DNA of 64,000 nt from Cognatilysobacter terrigena (GCF_004361065.1 NZ_SELT01000009.1:1-64000); one strand, 5' to 3'. Positions 47,017 through 55,235 are shown, numbered from the stretch's first letter. Numbers and translations: made by a program. The notes: generated from the letters alone by a model not told the origin.

Positions 47017-47532
47017 ATGACAAAACGAATCTTCAAGATGTTCGGCCTGTTGCTGCTAGCGCTCGCCGCCGGTGATGCCGGTGCTCAATACGAAATCGGT
47101 GGCTATTACTACAGCTGCCCTGCCGGCGCCGGCTGGAACGATCCGCGCTGCACCCGTGAGCCGGCGGGTGACGCAGCAAATGAAAGCCCGTCGGATTCTT
47201 CGGGCGGCTGGATCAATAAGTGGGGAGCGGTATACGTTGATCCGGATACCGGATCCATCGGCGCGACGACCGAAGGCTTCAGCGGCGTCAACGCAGCCCG
47301 GATCGCTCAACAGAGATGTGAAAAGAACGGCAGCCGGAACTGTCAGCAGCAGACCGTATTTGTAAATACGTGCGTAGTCGTAGCTTGGCCGTCGAAGCGG
47401 GGAATGCCCGTCACACAGACGGGCCATGAGGTCGAAGACATCGCGCGTATCGCCCTGCGGGACTGCGGGGGTACTACCTCGGCGTGCGAGCTCGTTTATC
47501 AATCATGCGCGACGCCGCAAAGGATTCGTTGA
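47017..47532 (+). CDS. DUF4189 secreted protein at the T4SS 3' end
   Basis: A 171-residue protein with a signal peptide (residues 1-23, AGA before QYEIGGYY). The mature protein has the DUF4189 pattern WGAVYVDPDTGSIGATTEGFSGVNAARIAQ (in part), then CEKNGSRNC, VNTCVVVAW and ARIALRDCGG, with eight or more cysteines that probably pair in the periplasm. Proteins of this family occur in and near T4SS loci of Xanthomonadaceae (from memory). It starts eight bases after virB6, so it belongs to the operon. Possible roles are a structural accessory part or protection of the host cell; neither is shown. Confidence 0.8.
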   Translation: MTKRIFKMFGLLLLALAAGDAGAQYEIGGYYYSCPAGAGWNDPRCTREPAGDAANESPSDSSGGWINKWGAVYVDPDTGSIGATTEGFSGVNAARIAQQRCEKNGSRNCQQQTVFVNTCVVVAWPSKRGMPVTQTGHEVEDIARIALRDCGGTTSACELVYQSCATPQRIR

Positions 47533-47664
47533 CCTTTGGGGCGCCGCCTGCTGAGGCCCTGCTCCTAGGCGTTACGGCACTCGGATAGGTGCACGCGCGC
47601 TCAGTTGATGTTGATGAATTTCGCTTGGCCGCCGAGCGCTTGGGAATTCGCGGGACCGGTCGCC

Positions 47665-47670
47665 TACAAT
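47665..47670 (+). promoter_or_regulatory. Candidate -10 element of dusA
   Basis: TACAAT, five of six consensus positions, lies 26 bases before the dusA ATG. A poor -35 (TTGGGA at 47640-47645) is 19 bases upstream. Confidence 0.35.
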
Positions 47671-47695
47671 TGCGCGCCTAGTTCAGTGGGCCGAC

Positions 47696-48730
47696 ATGCA
47701 ACGCTCGCGCGCTCAATGGAGCCGTCTGAAGACGGCTCCGCCCCCCCTCTCCGTCGCCCCCATGATGGACTGGACCGACACCCACTGTCGGGCGTTCCAT
47801 CGTGTGCTGGCGCCGTCGGCGTTGCTGTACACGGAGATGGTGCATGCGAACGCCGTGATCCACGGGGATCGCAGCAAGTTGCTCGCGATGGACCCGACCG
47901 AACACCCGGTCGCGTTGCAGCTTGGCGGTAGTGAGCCCGAGCTTCTGGCCGAGGCGTCGCAGATCTCCGCCGAGTGGGGCTTCGACGAGGTCAACCTGAA
48001 TTGCGGATGCCCGTCCGATCGCGTGCAGGCCGGGCGTTTCGGTGCCTGCCTGATGCGTGAGCCGGCGCTGGTCGCCGACTGCGTGGCCGCCATGCGCGCC
48101 GCGGTCCGAGACAGCGCGCGGCCGGATGTGCCGGTGACGGTGAAGTGTCGCCTCGGCGTCGACGACGACAACGACTTCGACGTCTTTCTCGCGTTCATCG
48201 ACACCGTCGCGGCGGCGGGCTGCGAGACGTTCATCGTTCACTCGCGCAACGCGTGGCTGAAGGGGCTTTCGCCGAAGGAGAACCGCGAGGTTCCGCCGTT
48301 GCGTTACGACTGGGCGTATCGCCTGAAGTCCTTGCGACCGGAGCTGCAGGTCGTCGTCAATGGTGGGATTACCGGTGTCGACGACAGCCTCGCGCATCTC
48401 GAGCACGCGGACGCCGTGATGCTCGGGCGGGCGGCGTATCACGATCCGTACGTCCTGCATCGCGTCGACGCGCGCCTGACGGGCGCCGACGTGCGTATGC
48501 GCGAAGCGCTGCTTCGGGACTACATGCCGTACATGCAGCGACAGCTCGATCGCGGCGTGCCGCTCAAGCACATGACGCGCCATCTGCTCGGCCTGTTCCT
48601 GGGCGAGCGCGGCGGCCGCGCGTTCCGCCAAGTGCTGAGCGAAGGCGCGCATCGTCCCGGTGCGGGGCTCGATCTGGTGGAAGCGGCATTGGCCTGCACG
48701 CAGCCCGACGGACTGCGGCGGTCGGCATGA
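47696..48730 (+). CDS. dusA: tRNA dihydrouridine(20/20a) synthase
   Basis: DusA reduces uridines 20 and 20a of tRNA using FMN and NADPH. The 344-residue enzyme shows SVAPMMDWTDTHCRAFHR, the catalytic NLNCGCPSDRVQAGRFGACLM region (in part, Cys105 in GCP), FIVHSRNAWLKGLSPKENRE and VVNGGI, all characteristic of the DusA subgroup. The ATG at 47696 is used; the family core begins near residue 18. The downstream gene overlaps by four bases (ATGA), so they are co-translated. Confidence 0.96.
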   Translation: MQRSRAQWSRLKTAPPPLSVAPMMDWTDTHCRAFHRVLAPSALLYTEMVHANAVIHGDRSKLLAMDPTEHPVALQLGGSEPELLAEASQISAEWGFDEVNLNCGCPSDRVQAGRFGACLMREPALVADCVAAMRAAVRDSARPDVPVTVKCRLGVDDDNDFDVFLAFIDTVAAAGCETFIVHSRNAWLKGLSPKENREVPPLRYDWAYRLKSLRPELQVVVNGGITGVDDSLAHLEHADAVMLGRAAYHDPYVLHRVDARLTGADVRMREALLRDYMPYMQRQLDRGVPLKHMTRHLLGLFLGERGGRAFRQVLSEGAHRPGAGLDLVEAALACTQPDGLRRSA

Positions 48731-49650
48731 TCACGCGGGATCGCACGCGTTTTCTCGAGGCAGCATCGCGTTGCGCGCCGGATGCCGGCCCGGCGACGGC
48801 ACGCGCCGCGTTTCTCGTCACGCCGGAAGGCTTCGCACGCGCCGAGCAGTCGGCCAGCGACAATCGCTACATGGCGGACGCTTCGGGTTTCGACGCCGAT
48901 CGTGCCCTCGCGCAGCATCGCGCGCTGCAGTCGGCGCTGTCGGTCTCGGTGCCGGTGGTCGCGTTTCCTGGCGATCCTTCGACACCGGACGCGACGTTTC
49001 CGAACAACGTCTTCGCGACGGCCCGCGTCGATGACACCCCACGGCTGATCATCGGCCGCATGCGCCATCCCATTCGCCAGCGCGAAGCGGAGCGTGCGGA
49101 CATTCGCGGCTTCTTCGTCGATGCGCTCGGTTGCGCAACGATCGATCTTTCCGCGCAGCCGCATGCGTGCGAACTGACGGGTGCGCTCGTGATCGATCGC
49201 GCACGCGGCATCGGGTTCGCGGGGCTTTCCGAGCGTTGCGACGAAGACGGCGCGCGCCGCATGCACGAAGCGTTCGGCCTGCGTGCGACCTTCATGTTCG
49301 ACCTCGCGCCGGGCGAGTACCACACCAACGTCGTGCTGGCGGTGTTGGCGGGACGCGCCGCGGTGTATGCACCGCGCGGATTCGCCGATGTCGCGGATGC
49401 CGAAACGATCGCGTCGCTCTATGCACCGCACGCGATATCGCTGAGCGACGAGGAGGCTGCGGCGTTCGCCGGCAACTGCATCGCACTCGATCCACAACGC
49501 GCGTGGATGAGTGCTCGTGCGGATGCATCGCTGCGTCCGTCGACGCGTGCAGCGTTCGCGGATGCCGGGTTCTCGATCCACAGCGTGGAGCTCGATGCGA
49601 TCGAAGCGGGCGGCGGCTCGTTGCGTTGTTGCGTCGCCGAGATATTCTGA
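48727..49650 (+). CDS. ctlX: CtlX-like citrulline/arginine-modifying hydrolase
   Basis: A 307-residue protein of the guanidine-modifying (amidinotransferase, arginine deiminase) superfamily. Motifs are PDATFPNNVFATARVD for the N-terminal acidic site, GEYHTNVVLAV with His199 and the C-terminal Cys301/Cys302 in LRCCVAEIF, where the nucleophile sits in this fold. Size and motif order resemble CtlX, which hydrolyses citrulline, though arginine is possible. Its start overlaps the dusA stop. The link to tRNA modification is only genomic. Confidence 0.82.
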   Translation: MITRDRTRFLEAASRCAPDAGPATARAAFLVTPEGFARAEQSASDNRYMADASGFDADRALAQHRALQSALSVSVPVVAFPGDPSTPDATFPNNVFATARVDDTPRLIIGRMRHPIRQREAERADIRGFFVDALGCATIDLSAQPHACELTGALVIDRARGIGFAGLSERCDEDGARRMHEAFGLRATFMFDLAPGEYHTNVVLAVLAGRAAVYAPRGFADVADAETIASLYAPHAISLSDEEAAAFAGNCIALDPQRAWMSARADASLRPSTRAAFADAGFSIHSVELDAIEAGGGSLRCCVAEIF

Positions 49651-49676
49651 TCAACTGAACAGCAGCGCGGCATCGC

Positions 49677-49689
49677 CTGAAAAGTTCAG
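49677..49689. promoter_or_regulatory. Palindrome CTGAA-N3-TTCAG upstream of the PepSY gene
   Basis: A perfect inverted repeat (ctgaa at 49677-49681, ttcag at 49685-49689) with a further CTGAAC at 49655-49660, 22 bases (two helical turns) upstream. The same CTGAAC half-site occurs twice before the PhoP-type regulator. It may be an operator for that regulator. Confidence 0.35.
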
Positions 49690-49760
49690 AGCGGATTCAC
49701 TGCATCGCTTCGATCATTTGCCCGCACCCCGGTGCCCGCATCCGCCGTCCGAGTCGCGTC

Positions 49761-50084
49761 ATGCCCTATAGCCGCTCCATTCTCATTGCCGCGCTCGTCC
49801 TTGCCTCCGGCACCGCCCTCGCGGGCCCGCCGGGCGGTCGCGGCATGGGTCCGCCGCCGGGCGTGATGCCGATCGGTCGTGCTCACGAGAGCCAGCCGGA
49901 AGACCGTTCGCTGGCCGACTCCGTCCGCCGCGTCGAACGTGCGACCGGGGGCGAGATCCTCAGCGCCGAGCGCGTGCCGTTCGACGGCCGCGACATCAAC
50001 CGCATCAAGGTCCTCGACCAGACCGGCCGTGTCCGGGTCATTACCGAGGACCCGCACCCGCAGAGCCGTCCGCCGCGTCAGTGA
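49761..50084 (+). CDS. Secreted PepSY-type protein beside the two-component system
   Basis: A 107-residue exported protein with a signal peptide (residues 1-21, TALA). A Gly/Pro-rich stretch (PPGGRGMGPPPG) is followed by a PepSY-like module (about residues 47-98: SLADSVRRVERATGGEILSA, then INRIKVLDQTGRVRVITED). PepSY proteins often lie next to two-component systems and may modulate the sensor in the periplasm. It is 124 bases upstream of the response regulator and is probably co-regulated with it. Confidence 0.78.
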   Translation: MPYSRSILIAALVLASGTALAGPPGGRGMGPPPGVMPIGRAHESQPEDRSLADSVRRVERATGGEILSAERVPFDGRDINRIKVLDQTGRVRVITEDPHPQSRPPRQ

Positions 50085-50103
50085 GACCGGGCCACGGCCG
50101 CTT

Positions 50104-50169
50104 CCTGAACGGCCGGCACCGTACACACGGCAACGACGGCTGTAACGACTAAGCTACCTGAACAGCCGG
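50104..50169 (+). promoter_or_regulatory. Direct repeat CCTGAAC(G/A)GCCGG before the PhoP-type gene
   Basis: Two 13-base copies, 12 of 13 identical, lie at 50104-50116 and 50157-50169, the second 40 bases before the phoP start. They share CTGAAC with the motifs near 49655 and 49677. A binding site for autoregulation is plausible. Confidence 0.4.
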
Positions 50170-50208
50170 GCGGCCTGCCGCGCCGGGACCCCTTCCAGGA
50201 GCTTGGAT

Positions 50209-50892
50209 ATGCGAATCCTGCTGGTCGAAGACGAAGCCCCCCTCCGCGAGACCCTCGCCGCCCGGCTGCGGCGCGAAGGCTTCGCGGTCGACGCGGCCCA
50301 GGACGGCGAGGAAGGCCTCTACATGGGCCGCGAAGTGCCGTTCGACGTCGGCATCATCGACCTCGGCCTCCCCAAGATGTCCGGCATGGAGCTCATCCGG
50401 GCGCTGCGCATGGAAGGGAAGAAGTTTCCCGTCCTGATCCTGACCGCCCGCTCGAGCTGGCAGGACAAGGTCGAGGGCCTGAAGCAGGGCGCCGACGACT
50501 ACCTGGTCAAGCCGTTCCACGTCGAGGAACTGCTCGCGCGCATCAACGCGCTCGTCCGCCGCGCCGCGGGCTGGAGCAAGCCGCAGCTCGAATGCGGTCC
50601 GGTGGTGCTGGACCTCGCCGCGCAGACGGTCACCGTCAACGGCAGCAACGTCGACCTGACCAGCTACGAGTACAAGGTCCTCGAGTACCTGATGATGCAT
50701 GCGGGCGAGCTGGTCTCGAAGGCCGACCTCACCGAACACATCTATCAGCAGGATTTCGATCGCGACTCCAACGTGCTCGAAGTCTTCATCGGGCGACTTC
50801 GCAAGAAGCTCGATCCGGACGGCACGCTCAAGCCGATCGAAACGGTACGCGGTCGCGGCTATCGCTTCGCCATTCCGCGCAGCGGCGAGTAA
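50209..50892 (+). CDS. phoP: PhoP-type response regulator (OmpR family)
   Basis: A 227-residue DNA-binding response regulator. The receiver domain has the acidic pair in LVEDEA, phospho-acceptor Asp51 in IIDLGLP and Lys in LVKPFHVEEL. The C-terminal winged helix (about 128-225) has the recognition helix region SNVLEVFIGRLRKKL and the wing VRGRGYRF. It is paired with the sensor kinase downstream. The symbol is by resemblance to PhoP; the sensed signal is likely divalent cations or peptides. ATG 50209 is preferred over TTG 50203. Confidence 0.92.
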   Translation: MRILLVEDEAPLRETLAARLRREGFAVDAAQDGEEGLYMGREVPFDVGIIDLGLPKMSGMELIRALRMEGKKFPVLILTARSSWQDKVEGLKQGADDYLVKPFHVEELLARINALVRRAAGWSKPQLECGPVVLDLAAQTVTVNGSNVDLTSYEYKVLEYLMMHAGELVSKADLTEHIYQQDFDRDSNVLEVFIGRLRKKLDPDGTLKPIETVRGRGYRFAIPRSGE

Positions 50893-51099
50893 CGACGCCG
50901 CACCTACGCGACGTCACCGGTGCAACGCGCCGGGCTCGACCACGACGGTGTCGCCGCACATGCTGCGCCACCGTCGATCCCCGATGCTGAAACGTCGCGC
51001 ATCCACCTCTATCCACATCGCCTTCGCCTGTCGCAATTCGCGCTGTATGCGTTTCGCATGGCAGTGGCCGGTTGAACGACGTTCGCGCATCATCGCGAG

Positions 51100-52503
51100 A
51101 TGAGGATCGGACAGCCCCGCTCGTTGCAGACACGCCAGTTGCTGGCGGCGAGCCTGTTCCTGGTCGCGTTCCTCGCGTTGGCCGGCTACGCGCTCGATCG
51201 CGCGTTCCTCAAGACTGCGCGCGACAATCTTCGTGAGCGACTCGGAAGCTATGCGTTGTCGCTGACCCGCAACGGCGAGTTCGCGCGTGATGGCACGTTC
51301 GTGATGCTGTCCGACATGCCGGATGCGCGCTTCTCGCGCCCAGGTAGTGGCCTGTATGCCGAAGTCGTGTTTCCCAACGGGCATTGGGATTCCGAGTCGG
51401 CGCAGGGCCCCGGCCTGCCGCCCGCGCCCCTGCTTACACAGGGCGCGCGACGGTTCGAAGGCCCGCTGCCGATGCGCGAGATCGATGGTCGCACCGGCGA
51501 GGTCTATCGCTACGGGCTCGGCCTTGTCTGGTCGAGCGACGACTCCAATCGTGCCGCCGAATTTCCGTACACGATCTACATCTACGAAGGCACCGACGCC
51601 CTGCGCGAGCAGGTGGAGATCTTCCGCGCCGCGTTGTGGCGCTACCTCGGCGGCGCGGGCCTGTTGTTGCTCCTTCTGCAGGGCGTGATCCTGCGCTGGA
51701 GCTTGTTGCCGATGCGGCGCGTCATCGACGAACTCAAGCGCGTGCAGCGCGGACAGGCGTCGCGCATGGGCGAGCGCCATCCGCGCGAACTCGAACCGCT
51801 CACCGATTCGATCAACGCCTTCATCGAAAGCGAACGCGAAAACCTCGATCGCCAGCGCAACACGCTGGCCGATCTCGCGCATTCGCTAAAGACGCCGCTC
51901 GCCGTGCTGCATTCGCGCCTGGACGATCCGCAGATCGACGTCGAAGGCATGCGCGGCGAAGTGCGCTCGCAGGTGCAGCGCATGACCGACATCGTGTCCT
52001 ACCAGCTCGCGCGCGCGGCAAGTCGCGGTCACGCGCTGTTCGCCGCGCCGATTCCGCTGGAGCCGCACGCCGAGCAGATCGTCACCAGTCTCGAAAAGGT
52101 CTACGCGGCCAAGGGCGTGCTCTGCGAATTCGAACTCGCGGAAGGCATGCAGTTCTACGGCGAACCGGGCGATCTGCAGGAACTGCTCGGCAACCTGCTG
52201 GAGAATGCGTTCAAGTGGGCGAAGTCGCGCGTGCTGCTGACGATCACGCCGATCGCCTGCGAGCAGAACCGTCGTCCTGGCCTGCTCATCGCCGTCGACG
52301 ACGACGGCCCGGGCATCCCGCCGGAGAACGTCGCGCTCGTGCTGCAACGCGGAGTACGCGGCGACGAGCGCGTGCAGGGGCACGGCATCGGCCTGGCAAT
52401 CGTGCAGGACCTCGTGCGGGCCTATCGCGGCGAACTCGAGGTGCGGAAGTCCGAGGAACTGGGCGGTGCGCGCTTCGAAGTAAGACTGCCGCCCGGGCTC
52501 TGA
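51100..52503 (+). CDS. phoQ: PhoQ-type sensor histidine kinase
   Basis: A 467-residue inner-membrane kinase. Two helices (about residues 13-33 and 180-200) flank a periplasmic sensor of about 145 residues; a HAMP-like linker precedes HisKA with His261 in LADLAHSLKTPLAVL, and the HATPase domain (about 355-465) has NLLENAFKWA, DDDGPGIP and GHGIGLAIVQDLV. The active-site sequence HSLKTPL matches the PhoQ subgroup rather than the common HELRTPL. An unusual 207-base gap separates it from the regulator gene. A stop codon just upstream in the same frame fixes the start. Confidence 0.92.
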   Translation: MRIGQPRSLQTRQLLAASLFLVAFLALAGYALDRAFLKTARDNLRERLGSYALSLTRNGEFARDGTFVMLSDMPDARFSRPGSGLYAEVVFPNGHWDSESAQGPGLPPAPLLTQGARRFEGPLPMREIDGRTGEVYRYGLGLVWSSDDSNRAAEFPYTIYIYEGTDALREQVEIFRAALWRYLGGAGLLLLLLQGVILRWSLLPMRRVIDELKRVQRGQASRMGERHPRELEPLTDSINAFIESERENLDRQRNTLADLAHSLKTPLAVLHSRLDDPQIDVEGMRGEVRSQVQRMTDIVSYQLARAASRGHALFAAPIPLEPHAEQIVTSLEKVYAAKGVLCEFELAEGMQFYGEPGDLQELLGNLLENAFKWAKSRVLLTITPIACEQNRRPGLLIAVDDDGPGIPPENVALVLQRGVRGDERVQGHGIGLAIVQDLVRAYRGELEVRKSEELGGARFEVRLPPGL

Positions 52504-52526
52504 CGGGCGCCTCCGCGCCGCACCGT

Positions 52527-52532
52527 TAGAAT
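52527..52532 (+). promoter_or_regulatory. Candidate -10 element giving a leaderless mRNA
   Basis: TAGAAT, five of six consensus positions, ends six bases before the ATG of the HAD gene. If used, transcription would begin at or next to the start codon. No strong ribosome binding site is present. Confidence 0.4.
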
Positions 52533-52538
52533 CGGCGG

Positions 52539-53255
52539 ATGACGTTCCGCATCCGCGCCATCACCCTCGACCTCGACGACACGCTGTGGCCGATCGCGCC
52601 TGCGATCGACCGCGCCGAAGCGGCATTGGATGCATGGCTGGCCGCGAACGTGCCGCATGTCGCATCGCAATGGCCGCTGCACGTACGCCAGCGCCTGCGG
52701 TTGCAGGTCGACGCCGAGCGCCCGGACATGGCGCACGACATGACCGCACAGCGGCAGTGGATGCTCGAGCGCATGTTCGTCGAAGCGGGCGAAGATCCCG
52801 CGCTGGTGCATGACGCGTTCGAGGCCTACTTCGCCGCACGCTGCGAAGTCGAACACTATCCCGATACCGTCGACGCGCTGGAGCGCATGGCCGCGCACGT
52901 GCCGCTCGCGTCCGTGAGTAACGGCAATGCCTGCCTCACGCGCATCGGCCTGATGCCGCTGTTCCGCTTCCAGCTCGGCGCGCGCGAACACGGCGCGGCC
53001 AAGCCGACCCCGAGCATCTATCTCGAAGCCTGCGAACGCCTCGGCGTCGCACCGCACGACGTGCTGCACGTCGGCGACGACATCGAGCTCGACGTCGTGG
53101 GCGCCGCACGCGCCGGCCTTCGCACCTGCTGGATCGATCGTCGTGGCGAACACTGGCCGCGGCGCGACCTCCAGCCGGACCTGCACTTTCCCGATCTCGC
53201 CGCGCTGGCCGACTGGCTGGACGCGCACCTCGCAACGGAACACCACGCCGCATGA
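52539..53255 (+). CDS. HAD-IA family hydrolase
   Basis: A 238-residue cytoplasmic phosphatase-like protein. Motif I is DLDDTLW with nucleophile Asp11 and acid Asp13; motif II is SVSNGN; motif III includes the Lys of GAAKPTPSIYLEA; motif IV is HVGDDIELDVVGA. A helical cap (about residues 20-110) marks subfamily IA. The substrate is unknown; relatives act on small phosphorylated metabolites such as flavin mononucleotide. The next gene overlaps by four bases (ATGA). Confidence 0.9.
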   Translation: MTFRIRAITLDLDDTLWPIAPAIDRAEAALDAWLAANVPHVASQWPLHVRQRLRLQVDAERPDMAHDMTAQRQWMLERMFVEAGEDPALVHDAFEAYFAARCEVEHYPDTVDALERMAAHVPLASVSNGNACLTRIGLMPLFRFQLGAREHGAAKPTPSIYLEACERLGVAPHDVLHVGDDIELDVVGAARAGLRTCWIDRRGEHWPRRDLQPDLHFPDLAALADWLDAHLATEHHAA

Positions 53256-54625
53256 ACCTGCCGACCGGTTTCGTCGCCTCGTCCGAGGCCGCACTCCCGC
53301 TGCGAATCGTCGACCGCGCGCGCACGCCGCAGTGGCGCGATGCGCTGCCGGCCGCCGCGCAGGCGTGGGTCGACATGCAGGCCTTCGACGCGACGCCGGG
53401 CACCGCGCTGGTCCTGCCCGGTAACGACGGTGCCGCGTCCTCCGCGCTGATCGCGATCGGCGATGCGTTCGATCCGTTCTCGTATGCGCACGCGCCTCGC
53501 GCGCTGCCGCTGTGCGACTGGTCGGTCGCCACCGCACTCGACGCCGCCGAGCGCGACGCGCTGCTGCTCGGCTGGGGTTTCGGCAGCTATCACTTCGGGC
53601 GCTATCGCGCGCCGCCGCGCGCGCCGGCGAATCTCGTCGTCGATGCGATGTCCGATGAGGTGCGTGACGTGCTCGCCGCGTGCTTCCGCGTGCGCGATCT
53701 CGTCAATACGCCGACGCAGCACATGGGGCCGGATGAGCTCGAACGCACCGTCTGCGAAATCGCCGAAGCGCACGGCGCGCGCATTCGTGTAGTGAGCGGC
53801 GACGATCTCATCGGCCAGAATTTCCCCGCGATCCACGCGGTCGGTCGCGCCTCGCACCGTGCGCCGCGCCTGATCCGCCTCGACTGGGGTGATGTGGCGC
53901 ATCCGCACGTCGCCATCGTCGGCAAGGGCGTCTGCTTCGACACCGGCGGTCTGAACATCAAGACCGGCGACGGCATGCGCAACATGAAGAAGGACATGGG
54001 CGGCGCGGCGCATGCGATCGCGCTGGCCGAGCTCGTGATGGCGCGCCGCCTGCCGCTGCGCATCTCGTTGCTGGTGCCGGCCGTCGAGAATGCGATCGGC
54101 CCCGATGCGTTGCGACCCGGCGAAGTCATCGCAACGCGCCTCGGTGTGCACGTCGAAGTCGACAACACCGATGCGGAAGGACGCATCATCCTCAGCGACG
54201 CGCTCACGCACGCCGCCGAGGACAAGCCCGTGCTGCTGATCGACTTCGCAACATTGACCGGTGCCGCACGCGTTGCCCTCGGCCCCGATCTCCCCGCGCT
54301 CTACGCGAACGACGAAGCACGCGCCGCATCGCTGCTGCAGGCGAGCAACGAAACGCGCGATCCGCTGTGGCGCATGCCGCTGTGGCGGCCGTACTGGCGT
54401 TACCTGGCGAGCACGGTCGCGGATTTCGCGAACAGCGGCCCGTCGCGCATGGCCGGCAGCGTCACCGCCGCGCTGTACCTCGAACGCTTCGTGCCCGCGC
54501 AGCAGCCGTGGCTGCACATGGACACGTATGCGTGGAACGATGTGGACCGCCCCGGCAAGCCCGCCGGCGGCGAAGCGCAGGGTCTGCGCGCCGTGTATGC
54601 GATGTTGCGGAGCTTCACGGCGTAA
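53252..54625 (+). CDS. M17 leucyl aminopeptidase family protein
   Basis: A 457-residue cytoplasmic two-metal aminopeptidase. The catalytic domain (about 165-455) has GKGVCFDTGGLNIKTG with metal-binding Lys and Asp, KKDMGGAA, and the signature NTDAEGRIILSDAL. These hold the two metal ions and catalytic Arg. The N-terminal domain is short, as in the PepB-like branch, not the longer PepA. It probably trims peptides in protein turnover. The start overlaps the HAD gene stop, and the neighbour on the other side is convergent. Confidence 0.93.
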   Translation: MNLPTGFVASSEAALPLRIVDRARTPQWRDALPAAAQAWVDMQAFDATPGTALVLPGNDGAASSALIAIGDAFDPFSYAHAPRALPLCDWSVATALDAAERDALLLGWGFGSYHFGRYRAPPRAPANLVVDAMSDEVRDVLAACFRVRDLVNTPTQHMGPDELERTVCEIAEAHGARIRVVSGDDLIGQNFPAIHAVGRASHRAPRLIRLDWGDVAHPHVAIVGKGVCFDTGGLNIKTGDGMRNMKKDMGGAAHAIALAELVMARRLPLRISLLVPAVENAIGPDALRPGEVIATRLGVHVEVDNTDAEGRIILSDALTHAAEDKPVLLIDFATLTGAARVALGPDLPALYANDEARAASLLQASNETRDPLWRMPLWRPYWRYLASTVADFANSGPSRMAGSVTAALYLERFVPAQQPWLHMDTYAWNDVDRPGKPAGGEAQGLRAVYAMLRSFTA

Positions 54626-54632
54626 CGTCGCG

Positions 54633-55235
54633 CTACAACCACCCCTTCTGCCGCGCCAGGCGATACGCCTCGACGCGGTTCGCGGCGTTGAGTTTGCCGA
54701 TCGCTTCGGACAGGTAGTTTCGGACGGTGCCGGACGACAGGTGCAGCTGCGCGGCAATGTCGTTGGCAGTGAGGCCTTCGCCGGCGAGGCGTAGCACCTG
54801 TCGTTCGCGGTCGTTGAGCGGGTCGGCTTCGGACCATGCATCGACGGCGAGTTGCGGATCGATCGCGCGGCCGCCCCGATGCACCTGGCGAATCGCTTCG
54901 GCGAGCTGTTCGGCCGGTGCGTCCTTCAGCACGTAGCCGCCGACCCCTGCATCGAGTGCGCGACGCAGGAAGCCGGCGCGCGCGAACGTCGTCGCGATGA
55001 CGATGCGCACGGGCAGTTCGTGGCGACGGATGCGCTGCGCGAGTTCGAGGCCGGTGAGGCCCGGCATCTCGATGTCGGTGACGAGGACGTCCGGCTTGAG
55101 CCGTTCGACTTCGCGCCACGCGGTGACGCCATCCGGTGCCGCAGCGACCACTTCGATGTCGGATTCGAGCGCGAGCAGCGCGGTCAGCGCGCCGCGCACC
55201 ATCGCCTGATCCTCGGCGAGGAGGACGCGGATCAT
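54633..55235 (-). CDS. DesR-type LuxR/NarL family response regulator
   Basis: A 200-residue regulator with a receiver domain (acidic residues in LLAEDQ, phospho-acceptor Asp54 in LVTDIEMPG, Lys in GYVLKDAPAE) and a C-terminal LuxR-type HTH (about 140-200, LNDRERQVLRLAGEGLTAND in part, then HLSSGTVRNYLSEAIGKL). The ATG at 55235 (MIRVLLAED) is chosen; the frame is open far upstream in sequence that belongs to the kinase gene. It pairs with the DesK-like kinase 46 bases upstream and probably controls the ABC transporter genes of the same operon. Confidence 0.93.
   Translation of the reverse strand: MIRVLLAEDQAMVRGALTALLALESDIEVVAAAPDGVTAWREVERLKPDVLVTDIEMPGLTGLELAQRIRRHELPVRIVIATTFARAGFLRRALDAGVGGYVLKDAPAEQLAEAIRQVHRGGRAIDPQLAVDAWSEADPLNDRERQVLRLAGEGLTANDIAAQLHLSSGTVRNYLSEAIGKLNAANRVEAYRLARQKGWL

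Noticed and set aside
34326-47532. Conjugative or integrative element
   Set aside because: No relaxase, integrase, tRNA target or flanking direct repeat could be seen; the locus fits a chromosomal killing T4SS better.
47533-47695. A T4SS effector or immunity gene between the DUF4189 gene and dusA
   Set aside because: Only 163 bases are available and no open frame with a start signal is present.
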